Made by a program: the position numbers and the translations under genes. This document shows, in pieces, positions 11,027 through 21,141 of a DNA stretch of 64,000 bases; the stretch's first letter is position 1, and each line of letters opens with the position of its first letter. The DNA is taken from positions 3,720,001 through 3,784,000 of the forward strand of contig NC_088937.1 in assembly GCF_033473495.1 (NCBI RefSeq), written 5' to 3'. The notes under the pieces were generated by a model, which worked only from the letters and a program-made list of their open reading frames with translations, was not told where the DNA came from and searched no databases. Source of the DNA: Cercospora beticola (lineage: Eukaryota; Ascomycota; Dothideomycetes; Mycosphaerellales; Mycosphaerellaceae).

Positions 11027-12377
11027 GTCGTGTGCGGTGTGGTGTGTGGTAGCTCTCGGTGTGCGAGTGCGTGGTGGGGTTGAGGTGGTGAAAAGCGGGA
11101 AGTGGTGTTTGGTGTTGAAAAAAGTTAGGCGTTCACAAGTTGTGTCTAGCTGCGCTGTACCTGCACAAGGGACCCAACACGGAAAATGACAATACGACAA
11201 ATTTGCGAGGAACGCAGCTGCAGGTGATGATGTCTTTTGGGTGGGCTGTCTGGTCTCTGCAAAAGTGGGTAGGCTGCTAGCGGCCAGGCCAACTCACGTC
11301 TCTGCCTCTCCGAGAACTTTCCAGCATCCGCCAGAAACATCGCATCCACATCCCACATTTCCTCGCGCACACCGTGCACAGCGCGGCCCGAGCCACTCCC
11401 TCTGTCACGTGTCCGCGGACACGAAAACACTTCAGCTTGCGACATCCATGTCCGTCTTGACACATAACACCCTCTCAGCTCACTTGGCAGGCTCCACGAG
11501 AGTGCATAAAAGACACATTGAAATCATGAAATGACATATACCGCAATGCAAATGAGACGCCCTGGCAGGCAGACAGTAATGCCAAGGACGAGACGCCATG
11601 CACGAAGAGGACTTCACGCAACAACCATTCTGGACAGCCAAGACATTACACTCGAGATGTGTTCGAAGCGCGCGGTCTTGAAGCGGCCTTCAGCGCATCC
11701 CAGACATGAGCCAGTGGGCTTGAAAGCCTTGGGCCATCAACCGTTTGCCATTAACGCAGCTTGTTCGCCCGGTGTAGGAAGTACGAGGGTCGAGGCGAAG
11801 CATATCTCCACGGCACGAATAGATGATTGGGGCATCACATTCACGCCAATAAGTTCTTCCGCACGTGTTCAAAGCAAATAAGGGTTTGCGCGCCTCTGCT
11901 GCCGCACGATCGCCTGGTGAGCCAGCGCTTAGCAGCATGTCTAAGTGTCACTTTAAGACCAAACGCTGAAGTCATGCAAGTCCAGCTTCAGGCATGTCGC
12001 ACCAGGTAAGACGTGGTATCAAGCACTTCCGTGTTGCTGTCCGGCTCATCCTGCGTGTCTTGGAAATGCACGGAGCTCCACAGCGCGTCACTGACGCTGT
12101 GAGTATCTCGCAACGTGATAAAATCTCTTGCATTGCCCTTCCAGATTATTCCGAATCCAGAGCACGATCAAGACCTTCGACGAGGAGGCTGGACCCTCTA
12201 TCAAACTTTTCAGAAATCTCGAACGACACGAAGGCAGGACCTTCAGCACTGATCGCGAACGTCTAAGATTCTCTCAAACAGTCAGTCCAGAACTGTCTAG
12301 AAGCGCTGTGCGTGCGATCGAACCCAGGAGCAGCATCCCCACCGACTCTGCCTCGAACGCTAAAGACTTCCAATACC
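11027..12377. other. hsp88 promoter and intergenic region
   Basis: Bases next to 11026 hold the hsp88 leader. A weak heat-shock-element-like pair (GAA-ct-TTC) lies at 11314-11321, about 290 bp upstream of the start. The rest shows only short unsupported frames; the CDS at 12378 begins near the end. Confidence 0.4.
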
Positions 12378-12689
12378 ATGTGGCCCTTCAAGATCGTGCC
12401 CTACCTCCAGACTGTTGCCAGCTTCTTTGCCCTCAACGAGACTGTTTCCAACGCGTACGTTGTATGTCGGACTTACTGCAATGGGCGAACCGCCGCTTGT
12501 TATGCTCATGCCATCATCATACCTCCCCCTCACAGGATACTCACGACTCTCGAGAATTGCATAGCGATTCAAGACAACTGCAAGATCAACTGCGACCTGT
12601 TGACACCGTGGCCCATGGCGCATGAGAGATTTGAAGGTAGCATAACACTTTGCGATGATCTGAACACGACTTCAATACCTTTGATCTAG
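12378..12689 (+). CDS. Small cysteine-rich protein, divergent relative of the neighbouring secreted protein
   Basis: The predicted product is 103 residues from one exon. Its six core cysteines are spaced C-x3-C-x6-C, a PP-containing linker, then C-x6-C-x3-C. This is the same mirror-image spacing as the protein at 13192, and both share AYxxC before the first cysteine and CY after the third. The N-terminus, MWPFKIVPYLQTVASFFAL, is hydrophobic and may act as a weak signal sequence, although it lacks a clean cleavage site. A short tail with another cysteine follows the motif. The paired arrangement 500 bp apart suggests tandem duplication followed by strong divergence. Role unknown; secretion is inferred. 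Confidence 0.55.
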   Translation: MWPFKIVPYLQTVASFFALNETVSNAYVVCRTYCNGRTAACYAHAIIIPPPHRILTTLENCIAIQDNCKINCDLLTPWPMAHERFEGSITLCDDLNTTSIPLI

Positions 12690-13191
12690 GCACGACTGAA
12701 ATTTCGATGCATGCCCACAACCAGAAATCAAGCCTCAGGCGCCAATACAATGCACCAGTCTCAAGAATCTCTGCTTTCCTCTTATTCTATACATATCCAG
12801 GTAGCCCGGAAAGCTTGTAGCCAGTCACTTTGTCGTCTAGACCTGTCTTGATCCTTGAGACGAGCACTTCACTCGCGTTTCGAACTTGCTTTCATGCATG
12901 TCTTGCAGCGTTTGCGACCGTTTGCACACCGTCATTGCCTCTTTCAGACCGCAGCAGGCTATTAAAGCCCCTCACATCCTTCTTCAGCTATCTTCACAAC
13001 ACCAACAAATCATCAACATCTTTGGCGACAAACCCGATCCACCCAAGACCAAGCACTGCGAACCTCCATTCGGGGACAACGAAAAAGTAAGCGCGCAGCT
13101 TCTGAGAAACCTTCTGAAGCAGAGACTGATTTTGACGGCGCAGAAACTGTTTGTTCACCAGCCAAGCGACCGGCAACCCTCAACTTCCACC
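12690..13191. other. Spacer and long leader of the secreted protein gene
   Basis: The sequence from about 12950 is rich in CA/ACAACACC, typical of fungal 5' leaders. I see no separate gene. Confidence 0.45.
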
Positions 13192-13446
13192 ATGCGCATC
13201 TCCAACCTCAAGACCTGCCTTGAGGCTGCTACTCTTCTCATCACCACAGCTCATGCCGGCCCAGCAGCCTATGGAATCTGCCAAGCTGGCTGCGCTGCGG
13301 TCGTCGTAGCCTGTTACTCCGCTGCAGGCGCTGTCTTCGGAGTGGCTGCTCCTCCAGCCGCTGTACCCGCTGTTCTGGCTTGCAACTCCGCTTTTGGTAC
13401 TTGCCAGGCCGCTTGTTGGGCCGCGCTCATGGCTCCGACTCCATGA
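13192..13446 (+). CDS. Small secreted cysteine-rich protein (84 aa)
   Basis: One exon encodes 84 residues. MRISNLKTCLEAATLLITTAH is a good signal peptide with likely cleavage after AHA. The mature part starts GPAAYGICQAGCAAVVVACY, continues through a hydrophobic Ala/Val/Pro stretch and ends with CNSAFGTCQAACW. Cysteines are arranged C-x3-C-x6-C and C-x6-C-x3-C. Small proteins of this look recur in fungal secretomes (sometimes labelled zygote-specific-like), but their function is not established. The hydrophobic centre could suit a surface-active or membrane-associated peptide; that is speculation. The ATG context CCACCATGC is strong. A related, more divergent copy lies just upstream. Confidence 0.75.
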   Translation: MRISNLKTCLEAATLLITTAHAGPAAYGICQAGCAAVVVACYSAAGAVFGVAAPPAAVPAVLACNSAFGTCQAACWAALMAPTP

Positions 13447-13837
13447 TATGAGCATACAAATTCCACACTACATCGAGGGTGCTTAGGAGACGTCCCCGCT
13501 CCGTAGCTTGTCGTCGGGTCGCGGTAAACTCAAATCTGTTGCGATGTGGCGCGTCGCTCGGAGTCAGGCTGTAGCGTGGTCTGCGACCACGGCGATCTGC
13601 TTGGAAAGCCACCCGCGACAACAGAAGGCTTTGGGGAAAGTGTTCAATTCTCATCATGCTCCAGATGCAATTCAGAGACTCCTTAGCCACTAAGCTGGGT
13701 TGTAGTCGACGTCTGAGTTCACACGAAGCGATTCTGTCTTGAAGATTTCTGACCTTCAATTTGCTTCCCAACTTTTTTCTTTTCAATCTCTTCTTGCAGC
13801 ACATCCTTTTTCGTACTCTCACAGACTCTTCGCGCCA
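13447..13837. other. Intergenic region between convergent small secreted protein genes
   Basis: 3' flanks of a plus-strand and a minus-strand gene; nothing else supported. Confidence 0.45.
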
Positions 13838-14278
13838 CTAGTATGCCCCTCGATCTCTGCTATCTCCAGCCGTGTTCACCCACTGACCAGCTGCCCTTCC
13901 GATGGAACTTACGAGCATGGACCATCAATCGTACACTTGTTACCATTCCTTTTACATGGGGCATTCTACTCCGCCCAATAGCTATTAGCACAAGTTTGAC
14001 GAAGACAAGAGAATTGCATCGAAACATCATCCCCTTGGAGAACTTACCGCTGGACATCCGTTTCCTATAACTCCTATGTCGACTGCTGCAGAACAGCCTT
14101 GTAGGTCGAATGAGCATGTCTGCGCATACTCAATCAGTCAGGGAGTTGCAATGGATTGGAACTTCCTTGAGGAGTATCATACCCCTTCTGTACCGGCGTA
14201 TGGCCCTCCGTATCCTGGCGCGTAGATATTCTCTGCGAGAAGGAGAGTCAGGACAAGGGCGAGCACTGTTTTGAACAT
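13838..14278 (-). CDS. Four-exon small secreted 6-cysteine protein (79 aa)
   Basis: I assemble four exons on the minus strand: 14278-14183, 14119-14048, 13965-13913, 13856-13838. All phases agree and give 79 residues. Donors are GTATGA, GTAAGT and GTAAGT, with CTGAC and CTAAT branch sites. MFKTVLALVLTLLLAENIYA is a clear signal peptide, followed by a Gly/Tyr-rich PGYGGPYAGTEG. The mature region has six cysteines: C-x6-C, then x12-C, x5-C, x6-C, x5-C, enough for three disulphides. Exon 3 encodes PCKRNGNKCTIDGPC. The final acceptor could be one codon earlier, with the same stop. The cysteine framework suggests an apoplastic effector-like or antimicrobial-type peptide; no family recognised. Confidence 0.6.
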
Positions 14279-14628
14279 GGTGACGGTAGCCCTTTTCGTT
14301 GTGGAAAAGTATGCACAGTTGTAGTTAAAGGATGCAAAGAGGAGGAAATTGGCCGAGGATGCAAAGACTTCGAAGAAGAGAAAGTCGGCCGGCGATGAAT
14401 TTGCAGACTTGCACACGACAAATCAATGTCTTACCTGAGTCTTCGCATATACCACGGGCTCATGAAATCATGCAAGATACCCAAGTCCTGAGGCTACTAA
14501 GAAGCGGCACTGTCGGTATCTCGATGGCAGTAGTCGTGAACAATTTTCCGAGCTCAGGCAAGACGGCCTCGCTTGAAGCGTCTGAATGACAAACCGTCCC
14601 GGACCATTCCTTACTTCCAGCTCTCCTT
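14279..14628. other. Intergenic region
   Basis: Promoter side of the 79-residue secreted protein gene and 3' side of the NACHT-ankyrin gene; nothing further seen. Confidence 0.4.
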
Positions 14629-17600
14629 TCAGCCTTGCTCTTTCTCATACTCACGGAGAATGTCCACGACCTGCTGATGCCCTTTGACCTCTGCTATCTC
14701 TAGAGGGGTTGTGATTCGATCACCCTCTATCAAACCCTTCACGTTCGTGTCCGCCTTTCCCGTGCGCAGGATGGCCTTGACGATTTCGTCTTGGCCTCTG
14801 CTCGCCGCTTGCCAAAGACCTGTGCTGCGAGTCGATCCTGGCAGAGTAGCATTGACATCAACAAGGTCGTTCTCTAGTAGCAACTCCACCACATCCAGGT
14901 GGCCTTCAGCTGCTGCCACCATCAGTGGCGTCAAGTCGAAAATATCTCTAGCATTGAAGTCCACTTTCTCATGCTTCAACAGCTGCCTCACCACTCCCAC
15001 ACTCCCAGAATAAGCTGCACATAAGAGCGGTGTCTGGCGTAAAGCATTTGCAGACCGAGGACTGACCCTCTTATTCCTCAAAAGCATTTGTACCACGCTC
15101 ACATGGTTGCCGCTTGCTGCCAAGCTTAAGGGAGTTTCGTCGAACATATCACGAGACTCAGGATCAACACCCTCGTGCCTTAGAAGCAGCTGGACTATAC
15201 CTTCGTGGCCGCAACGTACTGCATTCGCCAATGGGGTCGATCCTATACGGTCCTTAGCCTCGACATCAATCTCCTTGTTTTGAAGAAGCAACCTGACTAT
15301 GTTCTCATGGCCCTGGGATGCGGCAGCGGCAAATGGTGTGAATCCACCGTCGTTCTTGATGTCGACCTCGATTTTCGTGTTCCCACAGAGTATTGACACG
15401 ACATTGTATCGGCCTTGTCTTGCTGCAATGCATATAGGCGACGTTCCATCGCGATCTCTTGCATTGACATCGACTCGACGCGTGTTTAGTAACGACTCTA
15501 CGATGGACACGTGGCCTTGGCAAGCAGCATACCAGAGAGGGGTGCGGCCTATTCGATCCTTTGCATCGATATTGTCGGCTTGCTTTCGTAAAAGTCTCAT
15601 GAAGCGTTTACGTTTCGACAACTTGCTAGTCAGGTGTTCGATAATACTGGAAATTCCGTGACAGGCTGCATAGTGTTGCACGGCAATCGCTCCCTCAGTG
15701 AGAGGGCGACCAGAGTACGTGTCCGGAACTGGCATGCGTCTCATGTAAGCTATCTTGTTGTCGGGCCATTGTGCGAGCTCGAGGATGTACTTGGCGGAGT
15801 GGCCTGAAATTTCAGCGTCCGATGCATGGATCCAGCAGTAGGTAACTGCGTATAGAGCGAAGGGATACTTGTTGGAGATGTAAGAATCTGTGGCATACCC
15901 GTGGATCACACGATCATCCTGCAAGGCCTCCAACCGCGCCAAGTAATGAAAGCACACACGGGACAAGATCAATTCAGACCTTCCGCGCAACTCCTCAGCT
16001 GAATCGACGGACCTTATGTGTTCGAGGAATGAGACACCACGATTTAACATATAATCCTGAACGGACTCGTGGTCAAACTGGACAGTCGTTTCACCATCAT
16101 GGGTCTCAAGAATCTTGATTAGACCAAAGGACAGACGTCTCAGCCTTTCTCGCATCTTGTCATCGCTATCGCACCAGTGCAAAGAGGAGGCGTAGTCCTT
16201 GAAAAGACATACTTCTGTGTTCGCTTCTACAGCCACTGCATGCCGAATCTCTGTAAGTGAAAGCGGCCTTTTTGCGAAGCTCAACCATCGAAACAATCGT
16301 GACGCGGCTTCTCTGTCATCTTCCACCAGCTTGCTGATCATCCCATGATAAATGTCGTCGAGATTCCCGGGCGCCTCTGTGATATGGAGTAGTATAGTCG
16401 CAGTATCTGCTTTACGTAGCGATAGAACTCGTTCTACAACAACAACTGTCCATTGGAAGACGCCTGAAGATCTGCTAGCGACTTCGTTTTCGATCTCCAC
16501 AGCATCGACCAACCAGTTCCTTAGCTTTGCACGAAGCAGATGCTTTATGTCTTGCGCATTTTCTTCGACAACGTCAATGCAGTACTGCCAGCCATAGATG
16601 ACATCTGGCCAGGGCCGGCAAGAAACACAAATTTTCAGACGGTGTTCGGCTCGTGTCTGGAGCGATTTGAGGTAGTCCATAAGCACTATTGCCACGTTCT
16701 CGCCGCTCTCGTCCAGTGCATCGATGTACAGCCGAATGGGTTTGGCTTTTGTAACGCGGAGAACACAGTCGGAGAAGAGTGATTGAAGGTCTGGTGTCGT
16801 CCAGTCCCATTGGTCGCTTTTGCCAGGTTCACCCTCAGTCCGGTACCGCGCTTCGAAGCGGGTGTCTTTCACAAAAAGAGACATAATCTTCTGATCACAT
16901 CGGAGAATCTGATGTAGCAGGGAACGGAAAAGCCCAAGAGGAGTCTTCTGTAGCTCGTGGCCTCGGCGGTGAAAGAAGAATGAAAGGACGAGGGTTTCAC
17001 TTTCGCCGATGTTGTTAGAGTTCTGGAGGTCCGTCTTTCGGAGGTACTCCATAAGCGTAGATTTACCAGTGCCTGGCCTACCCTTGATCCATAAAAGGCC
17101 TCCTTGTCTGTTCCAATCCAGGTACTTCGCGTGCTGTAATATCCATTCGCATGTTTGATCAGCAGCCGGGTCGATGTCACCTCGAGTTTCCATGTCCGGG
17201 AAGGCCAATGATTGGAGACACAGATCCTCCGTTTTAGTCAGTGGCGCAGCTGACAGACCAGTTAGTACGTGCCACAGATCGCGAGAGCTGATGCGAATTG
17301 AGATTGTTGACATGATGCTAGTGCACCCAGACTTGATGTTGCTATTGATCGCAGTGTACAAGGGCCGAGCGCTACGACTGACCGAAATGTTGATGAAAAG
17401 TACCGCCAACTCCGCCTCCCTGGAAGTACATGTGCCCAGACCCTTGGTGGATGTTTTGATTTCCCGAGCCATGGTGGGTGTTGTGCGCTCTGGGACTTTC
17501 GTCCTGTGCCAAAAGTTGAACGGTCTCCAATAGTGAGTCCAGCCGGTCGTCAATCTCGTAGACCTTCATCTGCTCGAGTAGTTTTAGATTTCCCAAGATT

Positions 17601-17977
17601 GTGTCGAGCAGCCGCAGGAGTTGGCTCTCCCTGCCCGAAAAGACGGTCTTCGTGCCTCGCCAAATTCTTTTGCTATAGTGTTCGCGGTCTTCAGGGCAGG
17701 CCTTCCAAAACAGCGCTTTCAACTCCTCAAGGGAAGTCTTGCACTGCCGTAACGTAGGCTCGACACTCTCTCTGTCTCCGCTGGGTACCTTGTCGTGGTT
17801 CTCGCGCGCCAGTTTGAGAAGACTCTCGATTGCTGGAAGTCTCTCGAAAAGCTCTTTCAGCCTGTCAGGTAATCCTTTGGCGTCCCGGGCGGCTTGTCCT
17901 ATCTCGATTATGGTCCTTGTAATGCCAACGCAGGCATCGATAAGCTGAACAGTAGTGATGACTTCGACGCCCGACAT
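14629..17977 (-). CDS. NOD-like STAND protein: SesA-like / NACHT / ankyrin repeats
   Basis: Two exons (17977-17383, 17249-14629) give 1071 residues; the intron has a GTCAGT donor and a perfect TACTAAC branch. Residues 1-140 form a helical N-terminal domain resembling the SesA/NACHT-N family (MSGVEVITTVQLIDACVG). Residues about 164-198 are a Gly/Asn/Gln/His-rich linker with NTHHGSGNQNIHQGSG, similar to short amyloid-type signalling motifs of fungal NLRs. The NACHT core follows CLQSLAFPDM, with Walker A GRPGTGKST at 255-263 and Walker B RLYIDALDE at about 371-379. From about residue 760 there are nine ankyrin repeats of the TPLxxAAxxGH type. Such proteins sense non-self or damage and trigger cell death or conidial incompatibility. 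The ligand is unknown. Confidence 0.85.
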
Positions 17978-19380
17978 CTTGAGTAATTTGTGCAAGATTT
18001 AAGACGCAAGGGACAATTCAGCAACCGAGCGAAGCTGTGCACATATCTGCTTTCTCGCTTCGCTGTGCGGACAGCTTCGCCCCGTAACACAGCAGCATGC
18101 CCGAGACTGGTGCAGCGAATCGGTGATGCCGCAGCTGCATGGCGTTGGGGCTGAGACGACACAAGAACACATGCATATGGATCTCGAATCCGGATCCACG
18201 GTAGACCAAAGTCACGGTATCCAGGCCTGTGAGAAGCATGCCTTCGACTGCGCCGTCTACCAGAGACAGAGCTGCAGCGTTTGCAAACAGCGCAATATGA
18301 AGAGCGTACAAGTGCCATGTCTCGTCCATGTATTAGACCAGGGTGTACTCGAAGTACTTTCAAATGGGAATCGCGCACGCCCGCGTCTTCATGCAGTGCT
18401 AGAATGTGTGGTCCGCCCTCGATCATGGCTTTCCGGTCCCGATAGACTGTACACTATCTTGTACTTCTCCATCCTGCAGAGATTGCAGAAGTTCGAGCTC
18501 AATGCTGATACAAAGGAGTGTAGAATGGTCTTTGCCAAATGTCTGTTGTTGATGAGTTAGAGACCGTGAGTATCGCTTGAAACGAGGGGGTGGAGTGCCG
18601 TTCAAAAGTGGTGGGACAGCTGCAGCGTGCTCGGCTTTTTGGCGATTCGTGAGGGCGAAGGTGCAGCTTCGTTGCAACCTCTCATGCTGTACAACACACA
18701 TACACCAGTTTGGTGGCGGGCTTGGATGTCGTCAATTTTTCCCATCGCGTTGATGAGGATCTGTTTCACCATGTTCACTATTCAGCCACACGAGACGCTG
18801 CTCGCCGCAGTCTACGTCGAAAGGCAGGCCAAGTAGCTGAAAGTCCTTGTCCAACAAATACCTGTTCCGAGGCCATAGAAGTCTCTGACTTACCCAAGGC
18901 AACGACAGAGATTAGGACTACTTTGAGTAAAGCCGGCAAAGATATGTTCCTGCGCTGGCGCGAGAAAGCAGCAATGCCCATGTCAAAGTCTCGAAAAGCC
19001 CCAGCATCATGTATACACCTACAACGTGCACGACTCGCTAATCTCCTCAGATGTTTCTGCACGCGCAGATATTCATCTCGATCGCACCCGCCCAAATGTA
19101 TCTCATGCTGTTGGAAGTTCTTCAGCCACAATTCGAGCAAAGTGAAGCGCAGCAGAATGCAATGCCTCACTTGACATTCACCCACAGCAAACCCCACAAT
19201 GGACTTCCGCGTATTGTTGAAGGTGGCAGCCTAGTCAGGTTGCTCACTCATTGTCGCAACTCAGACTTCGTTTCCGCCTTTTAATCCTTACAACTCCGGA
19301 AGTCTCGACCAACATACACCCAAACCAAATACATCATCAACACCACGAAATCTTCCCTTCTGGTGTGCAATACCGCGAAG
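17978..19380. other. Intergenic region, no convincing gene
   Basis: A 145-codon open frame at 18123-18560 (+) and a 139-codon one at 18778-19197 (-) lack domain, signal or codon-bias support. The left end should contain the promoter of the NACHT-ankyrin gene. Confidence 0.4.
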
Positions 19381-19954
19381 ATGACCGAACGCATCCGTAA
19401 GCATCATCAATGAGATCTGCACTCACTCAAGGCTAACATCGCTCTGGTCAGCATCCACTCGGGCCACTCGACCACGCACATCGCTCTCTTACGATGACAT
19501 CAAACCGTTTGTCTTCGTGATCCTCGCAGCCACCTACCTCGTTGTGTTCATGATGTCCGGCTCGAACTCTTCTCACTCGACAAGCTTCTCCATCACCACC
19601 GGCGGCAAACTCCTCACCAACGACAAAGCCTTTGCCAGCGGCAAAGACTGTTTCTGCAGCGGGGAATTTTACCTCTGCAACGCCACCATACCAGAGCTTT
19701 CTCCCATCAAGAATCAAAGCTCCAATTCGACGAACCCTTCACAGGGAACGAAGCCGTTCTGGGAAGTGGGCGGCAAGGGAGAACAGTCTCTCGAAGTACT
19801 CATTGGGTCGTGCTATTCACTCCGATGCCATGGAGTGGCCAAATCAGACAGTACCGTGTTGAGGAAGCATCAAGAAGATGGCCAGGTGCAACAAGCTGGG
19901 TCGAGGGCTAGGTTCCACAACAGACCGGCGAGCACGCTGCTTCACACGCATTAG
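19381..19954 (+). CDS. Predicted single-pass membrane protein with a cysteine-containing ectodomain
   Basis: Two exons: 19381-19396 and 19452-19954, joined across a 55-nt intron (GTAAGC donor, gctaac branch, gtcag acceptor) to give 172 residues. The short cytosolic N-terminus MTERIPSTRATRPRTS is basic. A single hydrophobic segment IKPFVFVILAATYLVVFMM follows, then a Ser/Asn-rich region with candidate N-glycosylation sites (NSS, NAT, NSTN) and four cysteines (CFC, LC, SC, RC). This fits a type II membrane topology. The C-terminal 40 residues are low in similarity to anything I know and might be frayed. No family recognised; the evidence is the clean splice and the membrane segment. Confidence 0.5.
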
Positions 19955-20655
19955 CTATCTGAGCTCAAGTGCAAGCAGCAAATGACCACCGCGTATTTTC
20001 AAAATATTGCCTCCCCGTCCCACACGCACTTGGATTGGAGTAAAACCCGCCTATCGAACATGGTGTTGCCTAGCTTGCCGCTCGGCCCTTGAAAGAGTGT
20101 GTTTGCTGAGAGCACATGCAAAATGAATGTTGCCCCCTTCACGTCAGATCTCACCACGTCTCTGCAGCCCACGACATATCCAACGCAATAAGTCTTTGTA
20201 GACAGCGTGGGAACCCTCCGAGGTAATGTTTTCGCTCCAGGAAAGCTTGTGGCTGCAGACTATGATATTGCAGCCAGCTTGATGCTGTTTCTTAGATGTG
20301 GCGTCCACTTCTGGAACGAATGAAGTGAAGTGAAGTGAAGCGCATATCTGCACTTCCAATGCAGTCTGAGCCGCCTCTCAATAAGTCTACTCACTCTACT
20401 CACGTCTGCCTAGAGCAACAGTAACTGCTAACTTTGTGACGCGGCTCAAAGCTCTCCGCCTCTTTGCGTTCCATTTCTTCCAACTTTCGACAACCTCAGC
20501 GAACTCGCGAACAACACCACCAACAACAAGCTTTCTTCACACTGAATTGGGACAAGTCGAGAACATTCAAACCTGCTGTAAGCGTCAAAGAGCTGACGTT
20601 CAAAAGATCTCGACTGATCACAAACTCGCAGCGAGCAGCCACTTCATCACCGGCC
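19955..20655. other. Intergenic region and leader of the 161-aa secreted protein
   Basis: Contains a short AAGTG repeat at about 20325-20341. From about 20500 the sequence is CAACACCACC-rich, like the leaders of the other secreted protein genes. Confidence 0.4.
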
Positions 20656-21141
20656 ATGCGCTTCCTCAGCTCCAAGACCTACCTCATGGCCCTCGCCGCT
20701 ACCCTCGCTGCAATTCAAGCCAATGCGACAACTCGCGAGGTCTGCCTCGAAACCTGCGAAGCCTACGGTCGCAGCCCCAATCTCGACAACTTCCTGCAAA
20801 GCTCCATCCCAAACATCGCAGTAGAGGAGAGCTTCCAAGCACTCTGGGAGAAACAACTATCCGACCAGCTGATCTGTAACATCAAGTGTTTCGACGCGGA
20901 CGATGCAGAGTGGGAAGAGGCCGAGAAAGCATGTCAAGATCAACCACGTGCGCTTCGGTGGTTGTTACGGACCGCGGGGTTGGAAACAATCATCCGACAG
21001 ATAGCAGTGGTCTCATCACGCGCAGCAAGAGCCGTTGCGGCTGGGGAACGCCTGCAGCAGAAGTGGGCCGAGTGGTGGGCTGAGCATGAAAAGAGGGCTG
21101 GTAAGATTGCTGAAAGTGCTGGCGAGGATTGGTCGGATTGA
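20656..21141 (+). CDS. Secreted protein with an N-terminal C-x3-C motif (161 aa)
   Basis: A single exon of 161 residues. MRFLSSKTYLMALAATLAAI is a strong signal peptide, likely cleaved after QANA. The mature protein begins TTREVCLETCEAYGR and later has CNIKCFDADD and a single Cys in EKACQDQ, giving five cysteines in all. The remainder is helical and charged, ending in a Trp/Glu/Lys-rich stretch QKWAEWWAEHEKR. The cysteine layout differs from the C-x3-C-x6-C pair at 12-13 kb, so I do not group them. The start was chosen at the ATG that opens the signal peptide; the frame is open 64 codons further upstream but that part looks like leader. Function unknown. Confidence 0.68.
   Translation: MRFLSSKTYLMALAATLAAIQANATTREVCLETCEAYGRSPNLDNFLQSSIPNIAVEESFQALWEKQLSDQLICNIKCFDADDAEWEEAEKACQDQPRALRWLLRTAGLETIIRQIAVVSSRAARAVAAGERLQQKWAEWWAEHEKRAGKIAESAGEDWSD

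Noticed and set aside
12305..12325. Possible tRNA B-box-like word GATCGAACCC
   Set aside because: No A box or cloverleaf could be formed around it; no tRNA is called in the window.
18123..18560. 145-aa plus-strand frame with a few cysteines
   Set aside because: No signal peptide, no regular cysteine pattern, no codon bias.
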